DNA from: Gammaproteobacteria bacterium | GTDB lineage: Bacteria > Pseudomonadota > Gammaproteobacteria > Methylococcales > Methylomonadaceae | Length of the DNA: 64,000 bases | Direction of reading: 5' to 3' | NCBI GenBank assembly: GCA_018830325.1 | Contig: JAHJSQ010000010.1 | Coordinates: forward strand, 23,673 to 87,672 | Shown: one piece after another, positions 25,381 through 34,682 of the stretch | Layout of the letters: each line of letters starts with the position of its first letter | Numbering within the stretch: position 1 is the first letter of the stretch | Position numbers and translations under genes: made by a program | The notes under the pieces: generated by a model | What the model was told of the DNA's origin: nothing | Databases searched by the model: none | Seen by the model: only the letters and a program-made list of their open reading frames with translations

Positions 25381-27837
25381 ATGAATCAGAGTAACAATGG
25401 GTCTTATCGAAAATTACGCCGCACCGTGACGTTGGGTGTATGCGGGATTTTGTTGCTGTTTGCACTGTTCATCGTTTATGTTGTCAGGAATGAAAGTATC
25501 AATCGCCTTCATGACTTGGCAACTCATACTTCTGCCGCGACCAGTGTCAACGAGATTTTGCTATATCGTGTCCTGGTCGATATCGATCGTTTTTTACTGA
25601 AAACACGGATCTTGCTGAATCAGGGTAAGGCCGATGAATTGTTGCGTGATTCATTAAAGAGCGAATTGGCCGCCAATCCTGAGCTAATCGATTTGTTAAT
25701 TGTCGATCGCGACGGTGCGGTCATTCATTGGACCGGATCCGGCGATAAGCCGGTTGTTCTTGATCAACCCTCTTACACCTATCATTTAAATCGTTCTGAA
25801 GATCGCCTGTTTGTGAGCTCTCCAATGTCTTCATCGATAAGCGAAAGGGGGTATGAGGTCTCATTGAGCCGGCCCTATTTTGATGATGAACAACATTTTG
25901 TCGGAACGGTAGTTGCGATTGTTTCGATTGATCGCTTGGCCGAAGTTTTTGCCGGTATAGAGCGCGTACCAGGGTCGACTTTGGTCGTGATGAATAATGA
26001 TAATGAGGTGTGGTTTCGCAACCCGCGCGTGTCTGGCGACTCCGGCACTCGATTGCGTGAAGTGCTGGAGCCTTATCGGGATAAAAGACAACGGTCGGGC
26101 AGGGTGACATCGCCCTTTGACGGTAAGGCTTATTGGGTTGTCGAAAAGCGCATGGCTGATTTTCCTCTTCGAATATTGACATCCGCCGAAATGACTTCGG
26201 TGATGGCCGCCGAACGCGCCATGATTGCTTGGGCGATAGCGCTGTTTTTAGTCGTTTCGTCAGTGTTGTTCGTATTATTGTATCTGATACGGCGACAGGT
26301 GGCCGGTTTAGATCGGAGCGAGAGTGCTTTACAGGAAAGTCACGATCTATTGACGAAGCTGTCCGAACAGGTTCCCGGCGTTATTTATCAATTTCGATTG
26401 TTTTCCGATGGTCGATCTTGTTTTCCTTTTGCGAGTTGCGGCATTAAAGACATATATGAAGTCACTCCTGAACAAGTGCGTGAAGATGCCGCTTTGTCCA
26501 TCGCGAGAATACATACCGAGGATCGGAATAATGTGATGTCTTCTATCCGGGAGTCGGCTACCTCGATGACTCCATGGCATCAAGAATATCGTGTAATATT
26601 GCCGAAGCAAGGTTTGCGTTGGCTGCGAGGGGATAGTCGACCGGAAAGGCTTGAAGATAACAGTGTGCTATGGCACGGCTTCATTACCGATATCACCGAG
26701 CGAAAACTTTATGAGCAAGCCGCTCAAGAGTTAAACCGCGATTTCAATACCTTTCTCGACAATACGTCGGATTATGTGTATTTCAAGGATCAAGACAGTC
26801 GTATTCGCTTTTGCAGTAAAACATTGGCGACGGTTACTGGTTACGGCAATTGGCGAGAATTAGTCGGCAAGCACGATTCGAAAATTTTTCCGGAAGAAAT
26901 CGCGCGTATCTATTATGAAGAAGAAAAGCCTATTTTTAAGGATGGAAAGCCGTTGATCAATAAGATTGACCCTTACTATGATTTACAAGGACAGCTCCGC
27001 TGGGTCAATACCAATAAATGGCCGGTATTCGATTGCGATGGCAAGACGGTTGTCGGATTGTTTGGCATTAGCCGCGATGTGACCGAACAGAAACGAGTCG
27101 AAGAAGAATTGCTCCGATCCAATGTCGATCTCGAGCAATTCGCCTATAGCGTGTCGCACGATATGCGCCAACCTTTACGCATGATCACAGGTCATCTGCA
27201 ATTATTGGAACGCGCTTTGCGCGACACCTTGGATGAAGAAGGCAGAACCAATATGGCTTTCGCGCTCGATGGGGCTAGACGCATGGACGCGATGATCGTT
27301 TCGTTACTGGATTATTCGCGCGTGGGGCGAAAAACCGAGCCGAAGACATGGCTGGAAAGCAAGGAAGCGCTGGATGAAGCGATGGGGTTTTTACAGCCGG
27401 ATATTGTCGGCACGCAGGCTGAAATCGATGTGCGAGGAGAATGGCCGACTGTCTTTGCCAGCCGCGACGAATTGAGCCGCTTGTTCCAAAACTTGATCGG
27501 TAACGCGCTTAAATATCGGGAGGCGGATATTCAGCCGCGTATCGAGATTAGTTCTGATGTCGATTCGGCTAACTGGCGGGTGTCTATTCGAGATAATGGC
27601 ATCGGTATCGATCCTACGCAAATCGATCGGCTATTTCAATTTTTCAGCCGACTTCAATTAAGATCCCGCTACGAAGGAACCGGCATGGGGCTGGCATTGT
27701 GCCGAAGGATCGTCGAACATCATGGAGGAAATATTCGCGCGGAATCGCAAGGCGAGGGTTGCGGTAGCACTTTTAGTTTCGAGCTCCCACTTAGCAACCC
27801 GATGCAACAGCATACCGGGGAGCCGCTTTATGAGTAA
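25381..27837 (+). CDS. Membrane sensor histidine kinase, Cache-PAS-PAS-HisKA-HATPase
   Basis: 818 residues. Transmembrane helix at about 15-35, an extracytoplasmic Cache-like sensor (about 40-280), a second helix (about 283-305), two PAS domains (about 325-445 and 452-570, the first PAS_3-like), HisKA with SVSHDMRQPLR (phospho-acceptor H593), then HATPase with LFQNLIGNALKYR (N box), DNGIGID (G1) and GTGMGLALC (G2). All kinase boxes are intact. Its stop overlaps the ATG of the next kinase by 8 bases, so the pair is translationally coupled. No response regulator lies nearby; the partner must be elsewhere. Stimulus unknown. Confidence 0.9.
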   Translation: MNQSNNGSYRKLRRTVTLGVCGILLLFALFIVYVVRNESINRLHDLATHTSAATSVNEILLYRVLVDIDRFLLKTRILLNQGKADELLRDSLKSELAANPELIDLLIVDRDGAVIHWTGSGDKPVVLDQPSYTYHLNRSEDRLFVSSPMSSSISERGYEVSLSRPYFDDEQHFVGTVVAIVSIDRLAEVFAGIERVPGSTLVVMNNDNEVWFRNPRVSGDSGTRLREVLEPYRDKRQRSGRVTSPFDGKAYWVVEKRMADFPLRILTSAEMTSVMAAERAMIAWAIALFLVVSSVLFVLLYLIRRQVAGLDRSESALQESHDLLTKLSEQVPGVIYQFRLFSDGRSCFPFASCGIKDIYEVTPEQVREDAALSIARIHTEDRNNVMSSIRESATSMTPWHQEYRVILPKQGLRWLRGDSRPERLEDNSVLWHGFITDITERKLYEQAAQELNRDFNTFLDNTSDYVYFKDQDSRIRFCSKTLATVTGYGNWRELVGKHDSKIFPEEIARIYYEEEKPIFKDGKPLINKIDPYYDLQGQLRWVNTNKWPVFDCDGKTVVGLFGISRDVTEQKRVEEELLRSNVDLEQFAYSVSHDMRQPLRMITGHLQLLERALRDTLDEEGRTNMAFALDGARRMDAMIVSLLDYSRVGRKTEPKTWLESKEALDEAMGFLQPDIVGTQAEIDVRGEWPTVFASRDELSRLFQNLIGNALKYREADIQPRIEISSDVDSANWRVSIRDNGIGIDPTQIDRLFQFFSRLQLRSRYEGTGMGLALCRRIVEHHGGNIRAESQGEGCGSTFSFELPLSNPMQQHTGEPLYE

Positions 27838-29299
27838 GGCTTCGATGCCGCTGAAAGCATTGCTTGGCGTCTCGGTACTGTGGACCGCTTCTGTAGCAGG
27901 CTTCTTTTGTTGGGATAGCCATATGTCTATTTGGTACGCGCAGGAGATGGCGATCAAAGAAGCGCGCGGTCATTTCAACAAAGATGTGGCTTTGCGTAAA
28001 TGGGCGGCGCGCCATGGCGGTGTCTATGTTCCTGTCGATGAACGGACTCGCCCGAACCCTGCCTTATCGCATATTGCCGAGCGGGATATCAGTACACCGT
28101 CCGGAATCAAACTGACATTAATGAATCCGGCGTATTTGCTTAGGCAAGTCATGGACGAATACGAAGAACTTTATAAAGTGAAAGGAAGAATTACCGGCTT
28201 TAAGCCTTTGAATCCCGATAATGCTCCCGATGAATGGGAGGCGGCGGCCTTGCGCCAATTCGAGCGGGGCGAAACGGAAGTTTTTGAGAAAACCCTGATT
28301 AACGGCGAGCCTTATCTTCGCTTGATGAGCGCCATGGTAGCCGACGAATATTGCTTGAAATGCCACAGTCGGCAAGGTTACCGTGTCGGAGATGTCTTGG
28401 GAGGCGTCGGCGTTTCCGTGTCGCTGCAATCTTATCTGGAGGGTGCGGCGAGGGTCGATCCGGAAAAGATACTGTTGCTGGCCGTTATTTGGATTATGGG
28501 CTTGGCTGCTATCTATGCAATCGGATTATTAATTCGGCGGCGCATCGAGGAGCGAAAGCTCAACGAGGCTGCATTAATTAGAAAAAACCGGGAAATTGTT
28601 AGCGCGAATGCGTATCTGACTCGATTCGCCGAAATTTCTGCTCATCATTTGATGGAGCCGACCCGGCGCCTGGTGAGTTATAGCCAGCGCTTGCAATGTC
28701 ACTTAAAAACCATGCCGGATACGCATAATGATGAAATTTATCAAGACTTGCAAGTTTTGGAACGCGACGCTGCGCACTTGCGTATGTTCGTTAAGGATAT
28801 TCAATTATTTCTAGCGGCCGGCGAGCCGGTCGAAAAGGTTGGCATTCAGGATGTCGATGCGCTGGTGTCTAGTCTGCTGCAACGCCTAGAGGCTCGCGTT
28901 AAACGCGCTCATGTGCGATTACACATCGATAAATTACCTCCGGCAACATTAGATAAATCGCGGTTGACCGATTTATTTTGGATATTGATGGACAATGCAC
29001 TAAGCCATGGCTTGCCTACCGATGATAACGTCGTTCCTGAAATTCATATCAGCGGGGAACGCGTCGGCAAACTCAGCCGTTATCGCATCAGCGATAACGG
29101 CCCCGGTATTCCTCTGCAATACCGGGAGAGAGTTTTTGAAATCTTCGAGCGATTGACTACGACCGATAAGTCTGCGGGTGCCGGTATCGGTTTACCTATC
29201 GCAAGGCGTATTATCGAGAGCAGGCACGGCAAAATAGAACTGGAAGATTCGCCGTTTGGTGGAATAAGCGTAGTTTTCGAATTGCCTGATGATAATTAA
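27830..29299 (+). CDS. Histidine kinase with periplasmic c-heme Tll0287-like (DUF3365) domain
   Basis: 489 residues from ATG 27830, inside the previous gene's last codons. After an N-terminal helix comes a periplasmic DUF3365/Tll0287-like domain (about 40-205) that contains a c-heme motif CLKCH (C175, C178, H179). A second helix (about 220-240) leads to HisKA with AHHLMEP (probable phospho-acceptor H272) and HATPase with LFWILMDNALSHG, DNGPGI and GAGIGLPIARR. The heme suggests redox, oxygen or NO sensing (inference from the family). The two coupled kinases may signal to a shared regulator that is not in the window. Confidence 0.88.
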   Translation: MSKASMPLKALLGVSVLWTASVAGFFCWDSHMSIWYAQEMAIKEARGHFNKDVALRKWAARHGGVYVPVDERTRPNPALSHIAERDISTPSGIKLTLMNPAYLLRQVMDEYEELYKVKGRITGFKPLNPDNAPDEWEAAALRQFERGETEVFEKTLINGEPYLRLMSAMVADEYCLKCHSRQGYRVGDVLGGVGVSVSLQSYLEGAARVDPEKILLLAVIWIMGLAAIYAIGLLIRRRIEERKLNEAALIRKNREIVSANAYLTRFAEISAHHLMEPTRRLVSYSQRLQCHLKTMPDTHNDEIYQDLQVLERDAAHLRMFVKDIQLFLAAGEPVEKVGIQDVDALVSSLLQRLEARVKRAHVRLHIDKLPPATLDKSRLTDLFWILMDNALSHGLPTDDNVVPEIHISGERVGKLSRYRISDNGPGIPLQYRERVFEIFERLTTTDKSAGAGIGLPIARRIIESRHGKIELEDSPFGGISVVFELPDDN

Positions 29300-29320
29300 G
29301 GTTATGTTCAGGATGTATTA

Positions 29321-29515
29321 TCCTAAAAAGAGCAGTTGAGAGCCTCAAACTACCGTTCGCCCTGAGCCCCTTCGGCTGCGCTCAGGAGAGCCCTGTCGAA
29401 GGGTGAACGGTAGTTTGAGGCTTCACCAAGCTGGTGTAAGTGTTGTAGACCCTTCATGCTTCGACTTGGCTCAGCACGAACGGTCTACAACACTTACCAA
29501 CTGATCTTTTTAGGA
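29321..29515. repeat. Family B element, complete copy
   Basis: 195 bp bounded by TCCTAAAAAGAGCAGTTG and its near-perfect inverse CAACTGATCTTTTTAGGA (17 of 18 match). Inside are two hairpins: the cctcaaactaccgttcgccc type and the 'tgtagacccttcatgcttcg' type. Its right end touches the TGA stop codon (29516-29518) of the minus-strand gene, so it may double as a 3' stem-loop. Confidence 0.82.
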
Positions 29516-29932
29516 TCATTCCAAAATTTTTACTAGCCAACCGTCTTCGCTGATGCATTTAATGATCGGCGACCTAAGCTTGACGTTGATTCTCGCATGA
29601 GTGCCTTTTAATTCGGGGGGCAGTTTGCCTCGCACGACATAAAAAGGGTCCTTGAATTCGGTGGTAATCGCAATCGGAATCTTTTTGACGGTGACCTCAA
29701 GATTTTCCGGTTTGTCGAATCCGAAGGCATTGAAGGTAATGTCCGATTCGGGCGCGACTTCGGCCAAATGTGCAGGTACCAGTTTATTTTTGTTGATTCT
29801 TAATTTCTGACAAGCGGAACCGCCGCCACCGCCGGCGCCATGTCCGTCATGCATACTGGAATTCCCTTGAGCATGGACTGAACTGAATTGCAATAATAAA
29901 CAACAAGCGATCAAAGGTTTGATGAGTTTCAT
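29516..29932 (-). CDS. Small secreted protein with His/Gly-rich N-terminus
   Basis: 138 residues of no recognised family. The signal peptide ends VHA (about 19-21). The mature N-terminus QGNSSMHDGHGAGGGGGSAC has two His and a Cys in a flexible Gly run, which could bind metal. The rest (about 45-138) is probably an immunoglobulin-like beta-sandwich (KLVPAHLAEVAPESDITFNA) with a second Cys in IKCISEDGW. No operon partner is visible. Its stop codon abuts a family B repeat. Confidence 0.68.
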   Translation of the reverse strand: MKLIKPLIACCLLLQFSSVHAQGNSSMHDGHGAGGGGGSACQKLRINKNKLVPAHLAEVAPESDITFNAFGFDKPENLEVTVKKIPIAITTEFKDPFYVVRGKLPPELKGTHARINVKLRSPIIKCISEDGWLVKILE

Positions 29933-30056
29933 AATGTTTCCTTATATTTTTTCTAATTGTCGAAACGCGTAGAGTAAAAGGTAGCCCGGATAATCTTACT
30001 GCCTCTTGCTCAAGCGTTAAATATACTCAATAACAGAACCTTCGCGCACTAAATTT

Positions 30057-30845
30057 TTAAGAGTTTTTTGTCTGAAATTGTTCAAGCCAGTTCAGGCTGT
30101 CGAGAGTCGGTCCGACGGGTCTGTACTCGGCACCGGTCCAACCGGAATAACCTGAATTCCGTATCGAATTGAACAAACGCTTGAAATCGATATTTCCCGT
30201 TCCAGGCTGACCGCGTCCCGGGTTATCTGCAAATTGGATGTGACCGATTATTTCGGGGTGCTGGCGAATAAAGGCCTCAGGGTCTTCGTTCATCATCGAT
30301 AAGTGATAGATGTCGACTTGCAATAAAATATTGGGGTGTTCGAGTCGTTCGAGCCAGTCGAGCATTTGTGCGCCGCTATGGATAATAAACCCCGGCATAT
30401 CGATTGTATTGATTGCTTCGAAAACTGTGTTGACGCCGAACGCTGCGAAAGTATCGGCCGTCAAGCGCAGATTGTCGCCGAATGTTTGCAGATAGTCGTC
30501 GAGGCGGCTGGGATTCATACAGCGTCCGGGAAGCACATTGACTGCTTTAGGTTGCAAAACCTCGATATAGTCGACGGTTTGGGCCAAGGCGGTTTTAAAG
30601 CGCTCGCATTTCTCGGGAACTGCGGCCAAGCCTTCGCCGCCTATCAACAAATCGTCCGCTTCGACATTGAATAGCACCAATTGCAAGCCGGTTTCGTCCA
30701 GTTTGGCGCGAAGCGCATCAATGCTTTCGCTATAAGGAAACTGAATCTCGACCGCCCTGAAGCCGGCGTTTTTAGCCGCTTCGAAACGATCCAATAGCGG
30801 CAATTCGGTAAACAGCATGCTGAGGTTGGCGCTGAAATTGATCAT
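30057..30845 (-). CDS. hyi: Hydroxypyruvate isomerase family protein
   Basis: 262 residues from ATG 30845, where MINFSANLSMLFTELPLLDR begins as in Hyi; a longer in-frame start would add 25 unrelated residues. TIM-barrel xylose isomerase-like fold with metal/catalytic Glu in VFEAINTID and in GWTGAEYRP, and QVDIYHLSMM. Hyi interconverts hydroxypyruvate and tartronate semialdehyde; some homologues act on 2-oxotetronate. GlxR, which uses tartronate semialdehyde, lies upstream on the same strand. A 412-bp family A element separates them, so the likely ancestral operon may have been split. Confidence 0.85.
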   Translation of the reverse strand: MINFSANLSMLFTELPLLDRFEAAKNAGFRAVEIQFPYSESIDALRAKLDETGLQLVLFNVEADDLLIGGEGLAAVPEKCERFKTALAQTVDYIEVLQPKAVNVLPGRCMNPSRLDDYLQTFGDNLRLTADTFAAFGVNTVFEAINTIDMPGFIIHSGAQMLDWLERLEHPNILLQVDIYHLSMMNEDPEAFIRQHPEIIGHIQFADNPGRGQPGTGNIDFKRLFNSIRNSGYSGWTGAEYRPVGPTLDSLNWLEQFQTKNS

Positions 30846-30908
30846 CGGGGATGTTCTGTTGTCGGATAAATAAATTGCGGATAACGTAATTAAATTAGTA
30901 AGCCTTTT

Positions 30909-31320
30909 CCTGATTAGCAAGTTTCTTCAGCTAAAGCCCAAAGATCAGCATTTCCTTAGCATAGCGGGGTTCGCAAACCATGCGCGTCAAGCTAAAAACG
31001 ACCAACCCACATCACGCTCTTTCCCAAGCTCCAGCTTGGGGAAGACACACCGGAAGCTCCCCCTTCGACAAGGCTCTCCTGAGCGCAGCCGAAGGGCTCA
31101 GGGCAAGAGCTTCCTGAGACCGACACAACTTCCGCGCATTCTCAATCACCCCCCAACTCGCTCGCTCGTTCAATTATTCTTGGTTATCGGGAAGCTAGAG
31201 CTTCCTGAACAGGTTATCCAAGCTGGAGCTTGGGTAACAGAATATTGTAGTTTTTGCGACTACGATTAGCCCCTGCTCGGACACTTGGCTTCGGCAAGCT
31301 GAAGCATCTTGCTAATCAGG
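30909..31320. repeat. Family A element, longest copy
   Basis: 412 bp with ends CCTGATTAGCAAG and CTTGCTAATCAGG. The flanking 8-mers are AGCCTTTT (30901-30908) and AGTCTTTT (31321-31328), a 7 of 8 target duplication. It contains an extra hairpin (cccttcgacaaggctctcc ... gaagggctcagggc) absent from the shorter copies. Confidence 0.85.
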
Positions 31321-31328
31321 AGTCTTTT

Positions 31329-31575
31329 CAAGGCTATGTTCGCGTTAATAGTTGAAGTGAGTGCTACACCAATTTCGAAATTTGAAGGCTGTAGGGTACG
31401 CTGTGCGTACCACAGCAGTTCCAACCGTAGCTTGACGTGTCCTCATGTGTTGCCCTGTGCCGACATTAGGTACGCGCAGCGTACCCTACAGTTTATCTAT
31501 AACGGCGAGAGCTGAAGCTTGAGAAGCAGCTCAAATATTTTCGTCTATTTCGTAGACAAAAAAGCTTTTTTTACA
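31329..31575. repeat. Family D left end with family C core
   Basis: AAGGCTATGTTCGCGTTAAT at 31331 starts a family D copy in the orientation opposite to the one at 45181. It contains a family C inverted repeat (gtagggtacgctgtgcgtac ... gcgcagcgtaccctac, 31389-31493). The right D end is missing. The remaining ~80 bp before the glxR stop shows nothing. Confidence 0.6.
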
Positions 31576-32451
31576 TCACCGTTCGAATAGCTTGATCAAC
31601 GTAGCCGGGTCTTGTTCGAGAAAGCCTTGACTGCCGTGTAATTGCATCAGTTGTGCGGCAAGGCCCGACATCGGGATGGCATTACCTTGATCGGACGCCA
31701 AATCGACCACCATATTCAAATCTTTTAGCAAAGTTTTGACGCGCCATTTAATCGGTTCGAAAATTCCGTCCGCCATTTCCGGTCCGACGATTTGTAAAGG
31801 TTTCGAATCGGCAAAGCCGCCCGCCAAAGCTTCGGGGATTTTAGCGGCATCGACGCCGGCCTGTTTCGCCAAAGCCATCATTTCGGCGATCACCAGCACA
31901 TTGCAACTGACGATCATTTGATTGCAGATTTTTGCAATTTGTCCGCAGCCGACCTCCCCTAAGTGCGTCAGTTGGCGGTAGAGCGGAGCCAAAACTTCGC
32001 GCGCGGTTTCGATATCGTTATCGGTGCCTCCGGCCATGATCGCCAAGTTGCCTTGTTCCGCTCCTTGCACTCCGCCGGAAACGGGCGCATCGACCCAAGT
32101 CATGCCGCTGCGTTGTCGTAATAGTCCGGCAAGTCGGCGCGTGGTTTTCGGGTCGATGCTTGAAAAATCGATTAGCAGTTTTCCGGTTGAACCTGAGTTA
32201 AGAATAGAGTTCTCGACGACAGAAGCCACGGCCTGCGAATCGGACAGGCATAATAAAACAATATCGGAAGCCTGGACCAATTGCTCGATCGAATCGCAGG
32301 CAAGCGCGCCCGCTTCGACGACCGGTGTCAGCTTGTCTCGGGAACGGTTCCAGACGTTGACTCGAAAGCCCGCATCGAGCAAGCGTATAGTCATTGGTTT
32401 GCCCATCAGGCCGATGCCGATGAAGCCTAAGGTTCTTTTGTGTTGGGTCAT
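31576..32451 (-). CDS. glxR: 2-hydroxy-3-oxopropionate (tartronate semialdehyde) reductase
   Basis: 291 residues from ATG 32451; a TTG 21 bases upstream is less likely. This beta-hydroxyacid dehydrogenase reduces tartronate semialdehyde to glycerate with NAD(P)H. GFIGIGLMGKPM binds the cofactor, DAPVSGGVQGAEQGNLAIM is the substrate motif, and GCGQIAKICNQ carries the catalytic Lys. Related 3-hydroxyisobutyrate dehydrogenases are an alternative call; the hyi neighbour favours the glyoxylate/glycerate route. In serine-cycle or photorespiration-like pathways this drains glyoxylate. No gcl gene is present. Confidence 0.83.
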   Translation of the reverse strand: MTQHKRTLGFIGIGLMGKPMTIRLLDAGFRVNVWNRSRDKLTPVVEAGALACDSIEQLVQASDIVLLCLSDSQAVASVVENSILNSGSTGKLLIDFSSIDPKTTRRLAGLLRQRSGMTWVDAPVSGGVQGAEQGNLAIMAGGTDNDIETAREVLAPLYRQLTHLGEVGCGQIAKICNQMIVSCNVLVIAEMMALAKQAGVDAAKIPEALAGGFADSKPLQIVGPEMADGIFEPIKWRVKTLLKDLNMVVDLASDQGNAIPMSGLAAQLMQLHGSQGFLEQDPATLIKLFER

Positions 32452-32730
32452 GCTTGAGTGTTTTTGTTCCAATTCGTACGATACGGCCGAATAGCGGTTG
32501 CCATGGTTTAATGCGCTAAGCGGTTCAAAAGCTTAATATAACCGTTCGGCGATTGCAAAGGCTTGATTGTTACTCGCGCAGAGACGTGAAAGCGTCGCGC
32601 CCACAACGCTTGTAACCCCCTGTGGGAGCGATCCCCTGATCGTCCCTCACCTAACGCTAGGTGAGGGAAAGCCGCGAACGTTGATTAACAACAAGCGATA
32701 TCGAAGCCGGATAGGCTAAAATGCAAGCCT
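32452..32730. other. Intergenic with family G repeat
   Basis: 32586-32672 matches the family G copy at 12086-12178 (aagcgtcgcgcccacaacg, gtgggagcgatcccctgatc, cacctaacgctaggtgaggg). No gene is seen. Confidence 0.6.
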
Positions 32731-32922
32731 TTAGGATTTGGTCGTAAATAACTTCCCTATTTTACGGAGGAGGGTTCGGTTGCTCGCTTGGCAGGTGTCG
32801 GCGGCAGGGAAAGCCGCCGTCAAGCCTACACGGACGTATTCACGGCGTCCTGCCGAGCGAGTTACCGAATCCTTAACAAAGCGCAGAGTTCCAGGACGTT
32901 ATTTATCACGAAATCCTTAGTG
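32731..32922. repeat. Family F element with inverted ends
   Basis: TTAGGATTTGGTCGTAAATA on the left and the complement of 'gttatttatcacgaaatcc' on the right bound ~192 bp. The core is a long palindrome: GTTCGGTTGCTCGCTTGGCA pairs with GCCGAGCGAGTTACCGAA. Compare 24742-25052. Confidence 0.7.
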
Positions 32923-32996
32923 ACGCTCCTTCGTCATGAAAAACCCTGCGCCTCCGCGCCTCTGCGCAAGACCAATGAAACCCCAAGGAGACGATT

Positions 32997-34682
32997 TTGA
33001 AATTAGCAAAAACATCGGTCGTTGCCGTTCTGGCCGTATTCCTAACACTGTCGGCCATTACCGGTCATGCAACGGAAAATAAAGTCGCGGTCTCCAGCGC
33101 GCATCCGTTGGCGAGCCATGCCGCGCTGGAAATGATCGGTCGGGGCGGCAATGCTTTCGATGCCGCGGTTGCGATCAGCGCGGTATTGGCCGTGGTCGAA
33201 CCGGCCGGTTCCGGATTGGGCGGCGGCGGTTTTTGGTTGTTGCACCGCGCTTCCGACGGTTTCGAAACGATGCTGGACGGACGGGAAACAGCGCCGTTGG
33301 CCGCACACCAAGACATGTATCTCGATGCCGAAGGCAAGGTCATACCAAAACTGTCGATCGACGGGCCCCTGTCGGCTGGAATTCCAGGCGTCCCTGCGGC
33401 CTTGGTTCACTTGGCCGAGCATTACGGCAAATTACCCTTGTCGGCTTCGCTGCAACCGGCGATTCGCTATGCGCGCGACGGTTTTATCGTCGGGCCGCGC
33501 TATCGCCGCTTATTGTCATTTCGCTTACCGCAAATCAAGGCATCCTCGGCGGCGACCGCGATATTTCTCGATAACGGACAAGTACCCGGCCCCGGTTGGA
33601 CTTTGCGTCAGCCCGATTTAGCGAAGACTTTACAGCGGCTCGCCGATTTCGGGGCAGCCGGGTTTTACGCCGGCGAAACGGCGGAAAAACTGTTGAAATC
33701 GGTCAAAGCAGCCGGCGGTATTTGGAGTCAAGAAGACTTCGACAATTACCGGGTAGTCGAAAGAGAGCCGGTCAAAGGGACTTATCGCGGCATTCGAATA
33801 ACCGGCGCGGCACTGCCGTCGGCCGGCGGCATCGGCTTGGTGCAAGCCTTGAATATCCTGGCCGAATACGATTTGACCGCAATCGATGCAGTCACCCGCA
33901 AACATCTGGTGATCGAAGCTTTGCGCCGGGTCTATCATGACCGGGCTTTATACTTGGGCGATCCCGATTTTATCGATGTTTCGGTTTCGCGTTTGATTAA
34001 TCTCGATTATGCGGCCGGTCTCAGAAGTACGATTCGTAAGGATAGATCGTTGCCGAGCGCAATGCTGTCAGGGAATTTGCCAGAACAAGCAGGCGGCGAC
34101 AACACGACGCATTTTTCAGTGATGGATGGCGAAGGCAACCGAGTTGCCGCAACCTTGAGCGTTAACTATCCCTTTGGCTCCGGGTTCGTTGCCGAAGGTA
34201 CCGGTGTGATTTTGAACGACGAAATGGACGACTTCGATAGCCGGCCTGGCGCGGTTAACGTATACGGCTTGATCGGCGGATTGCCGAATGCAATAGCGCC
34301 CGGTAAGCGTATGCTGTCGAGTATGTCGCCGACTTTTCTCGAAGACGACGAGCGCATCGCGGTATTGGGAACGCCGGGCGGTAGCCGCATTATTTCGATG
34401 GTCTTGCTGGGGATATTGGATTTTGCCGACGGTAACGGTCCGGATTCCTGGGTTAGCGTTCCGCGTTATCATCATCAATATATTCCCGATGCCGTGCAAT
34501 ACGAACCCGGCGGCTTGTCCTCTGAAGAATTGCAAGGTCTTGAAAAATTGGGCCATCGGCTACGCGAAACATCCTACCGGTACGGCGATATGCAAGCGCT
34601 GCAATGGCATAAGCGGGAAGGCCGCTTCAGTGCCGCGAGCGACCCTCGTGGCGAAGGTTTGGCGGTGATTCGCAATGACTGA
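32997..34682 (+). CDS. ggt: Gamma-glutamyltranspeptidase
   Basis: 561 residues. The start is TTG at 32997 with AAGGAG just upstream. The signal peptide ends near GHA (about 22-24). GGT is made as a precursor that self-cleaves before the Thr of TTH; here GGDNTTHFSVMD places it at Thr370. GxGGGGFW near the N-terminus and LNDEMDDF and LSSMSPT near the glutamate site are family motifs. It cleaves glutathione and other gamma-glutamyl compounds in the periplasm. It overlaps the phosphopantetheinyl transferase gene by 8 bases. Length is normal. Confidence 0.93.
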   Translation: MKLAKTSVVAVLAVFLTLSAITGHATENKVAVSSAHPLASHAALEMIGRGGNAFDAAVAISAVLAVVEPAGSGLGGGGFWLLHRASDGFETMLDGRETAPLAAHQDMYLDAEGKVIPKLSIDGPLSAGIPGVPAALVHLAEHYGKLPLSASLQPAIRYARDGFIVGPRYRRLLSFRLPQIKASSAATAIFLDNGQVPGPGWTLRQPDLAKTLQRLADFGAAGFYAGETAEKLLKSVKAAGGIWSQEDFDNYRVVEREPVKGTYRGIRITGAALPSAGGIGLVQALNILAEYDLTAIDAVTRKHLVIEALRRVYHDRALYLGDPDFIDVSVSRLINLDYAAGLRSTIRKDRSLPSAMLSGNLPEQAGGDNTTHFSVMDGEGNRVAATLSVNYPFGSGFVAEGTGVILNDEMDDFDSRPGAVNVYGLIGGLPNAIAPGKRMLSSMSPTFLEDDERIAVLGTPGGSRIISMVLLGILDFADGNGPDSWVSVPRYHHQYIPDAVQYEPGGLSSEELQGLEKLGHRLRETSYRYGDMQALQWHKREGRFSAASDPRGEGLAVIRND

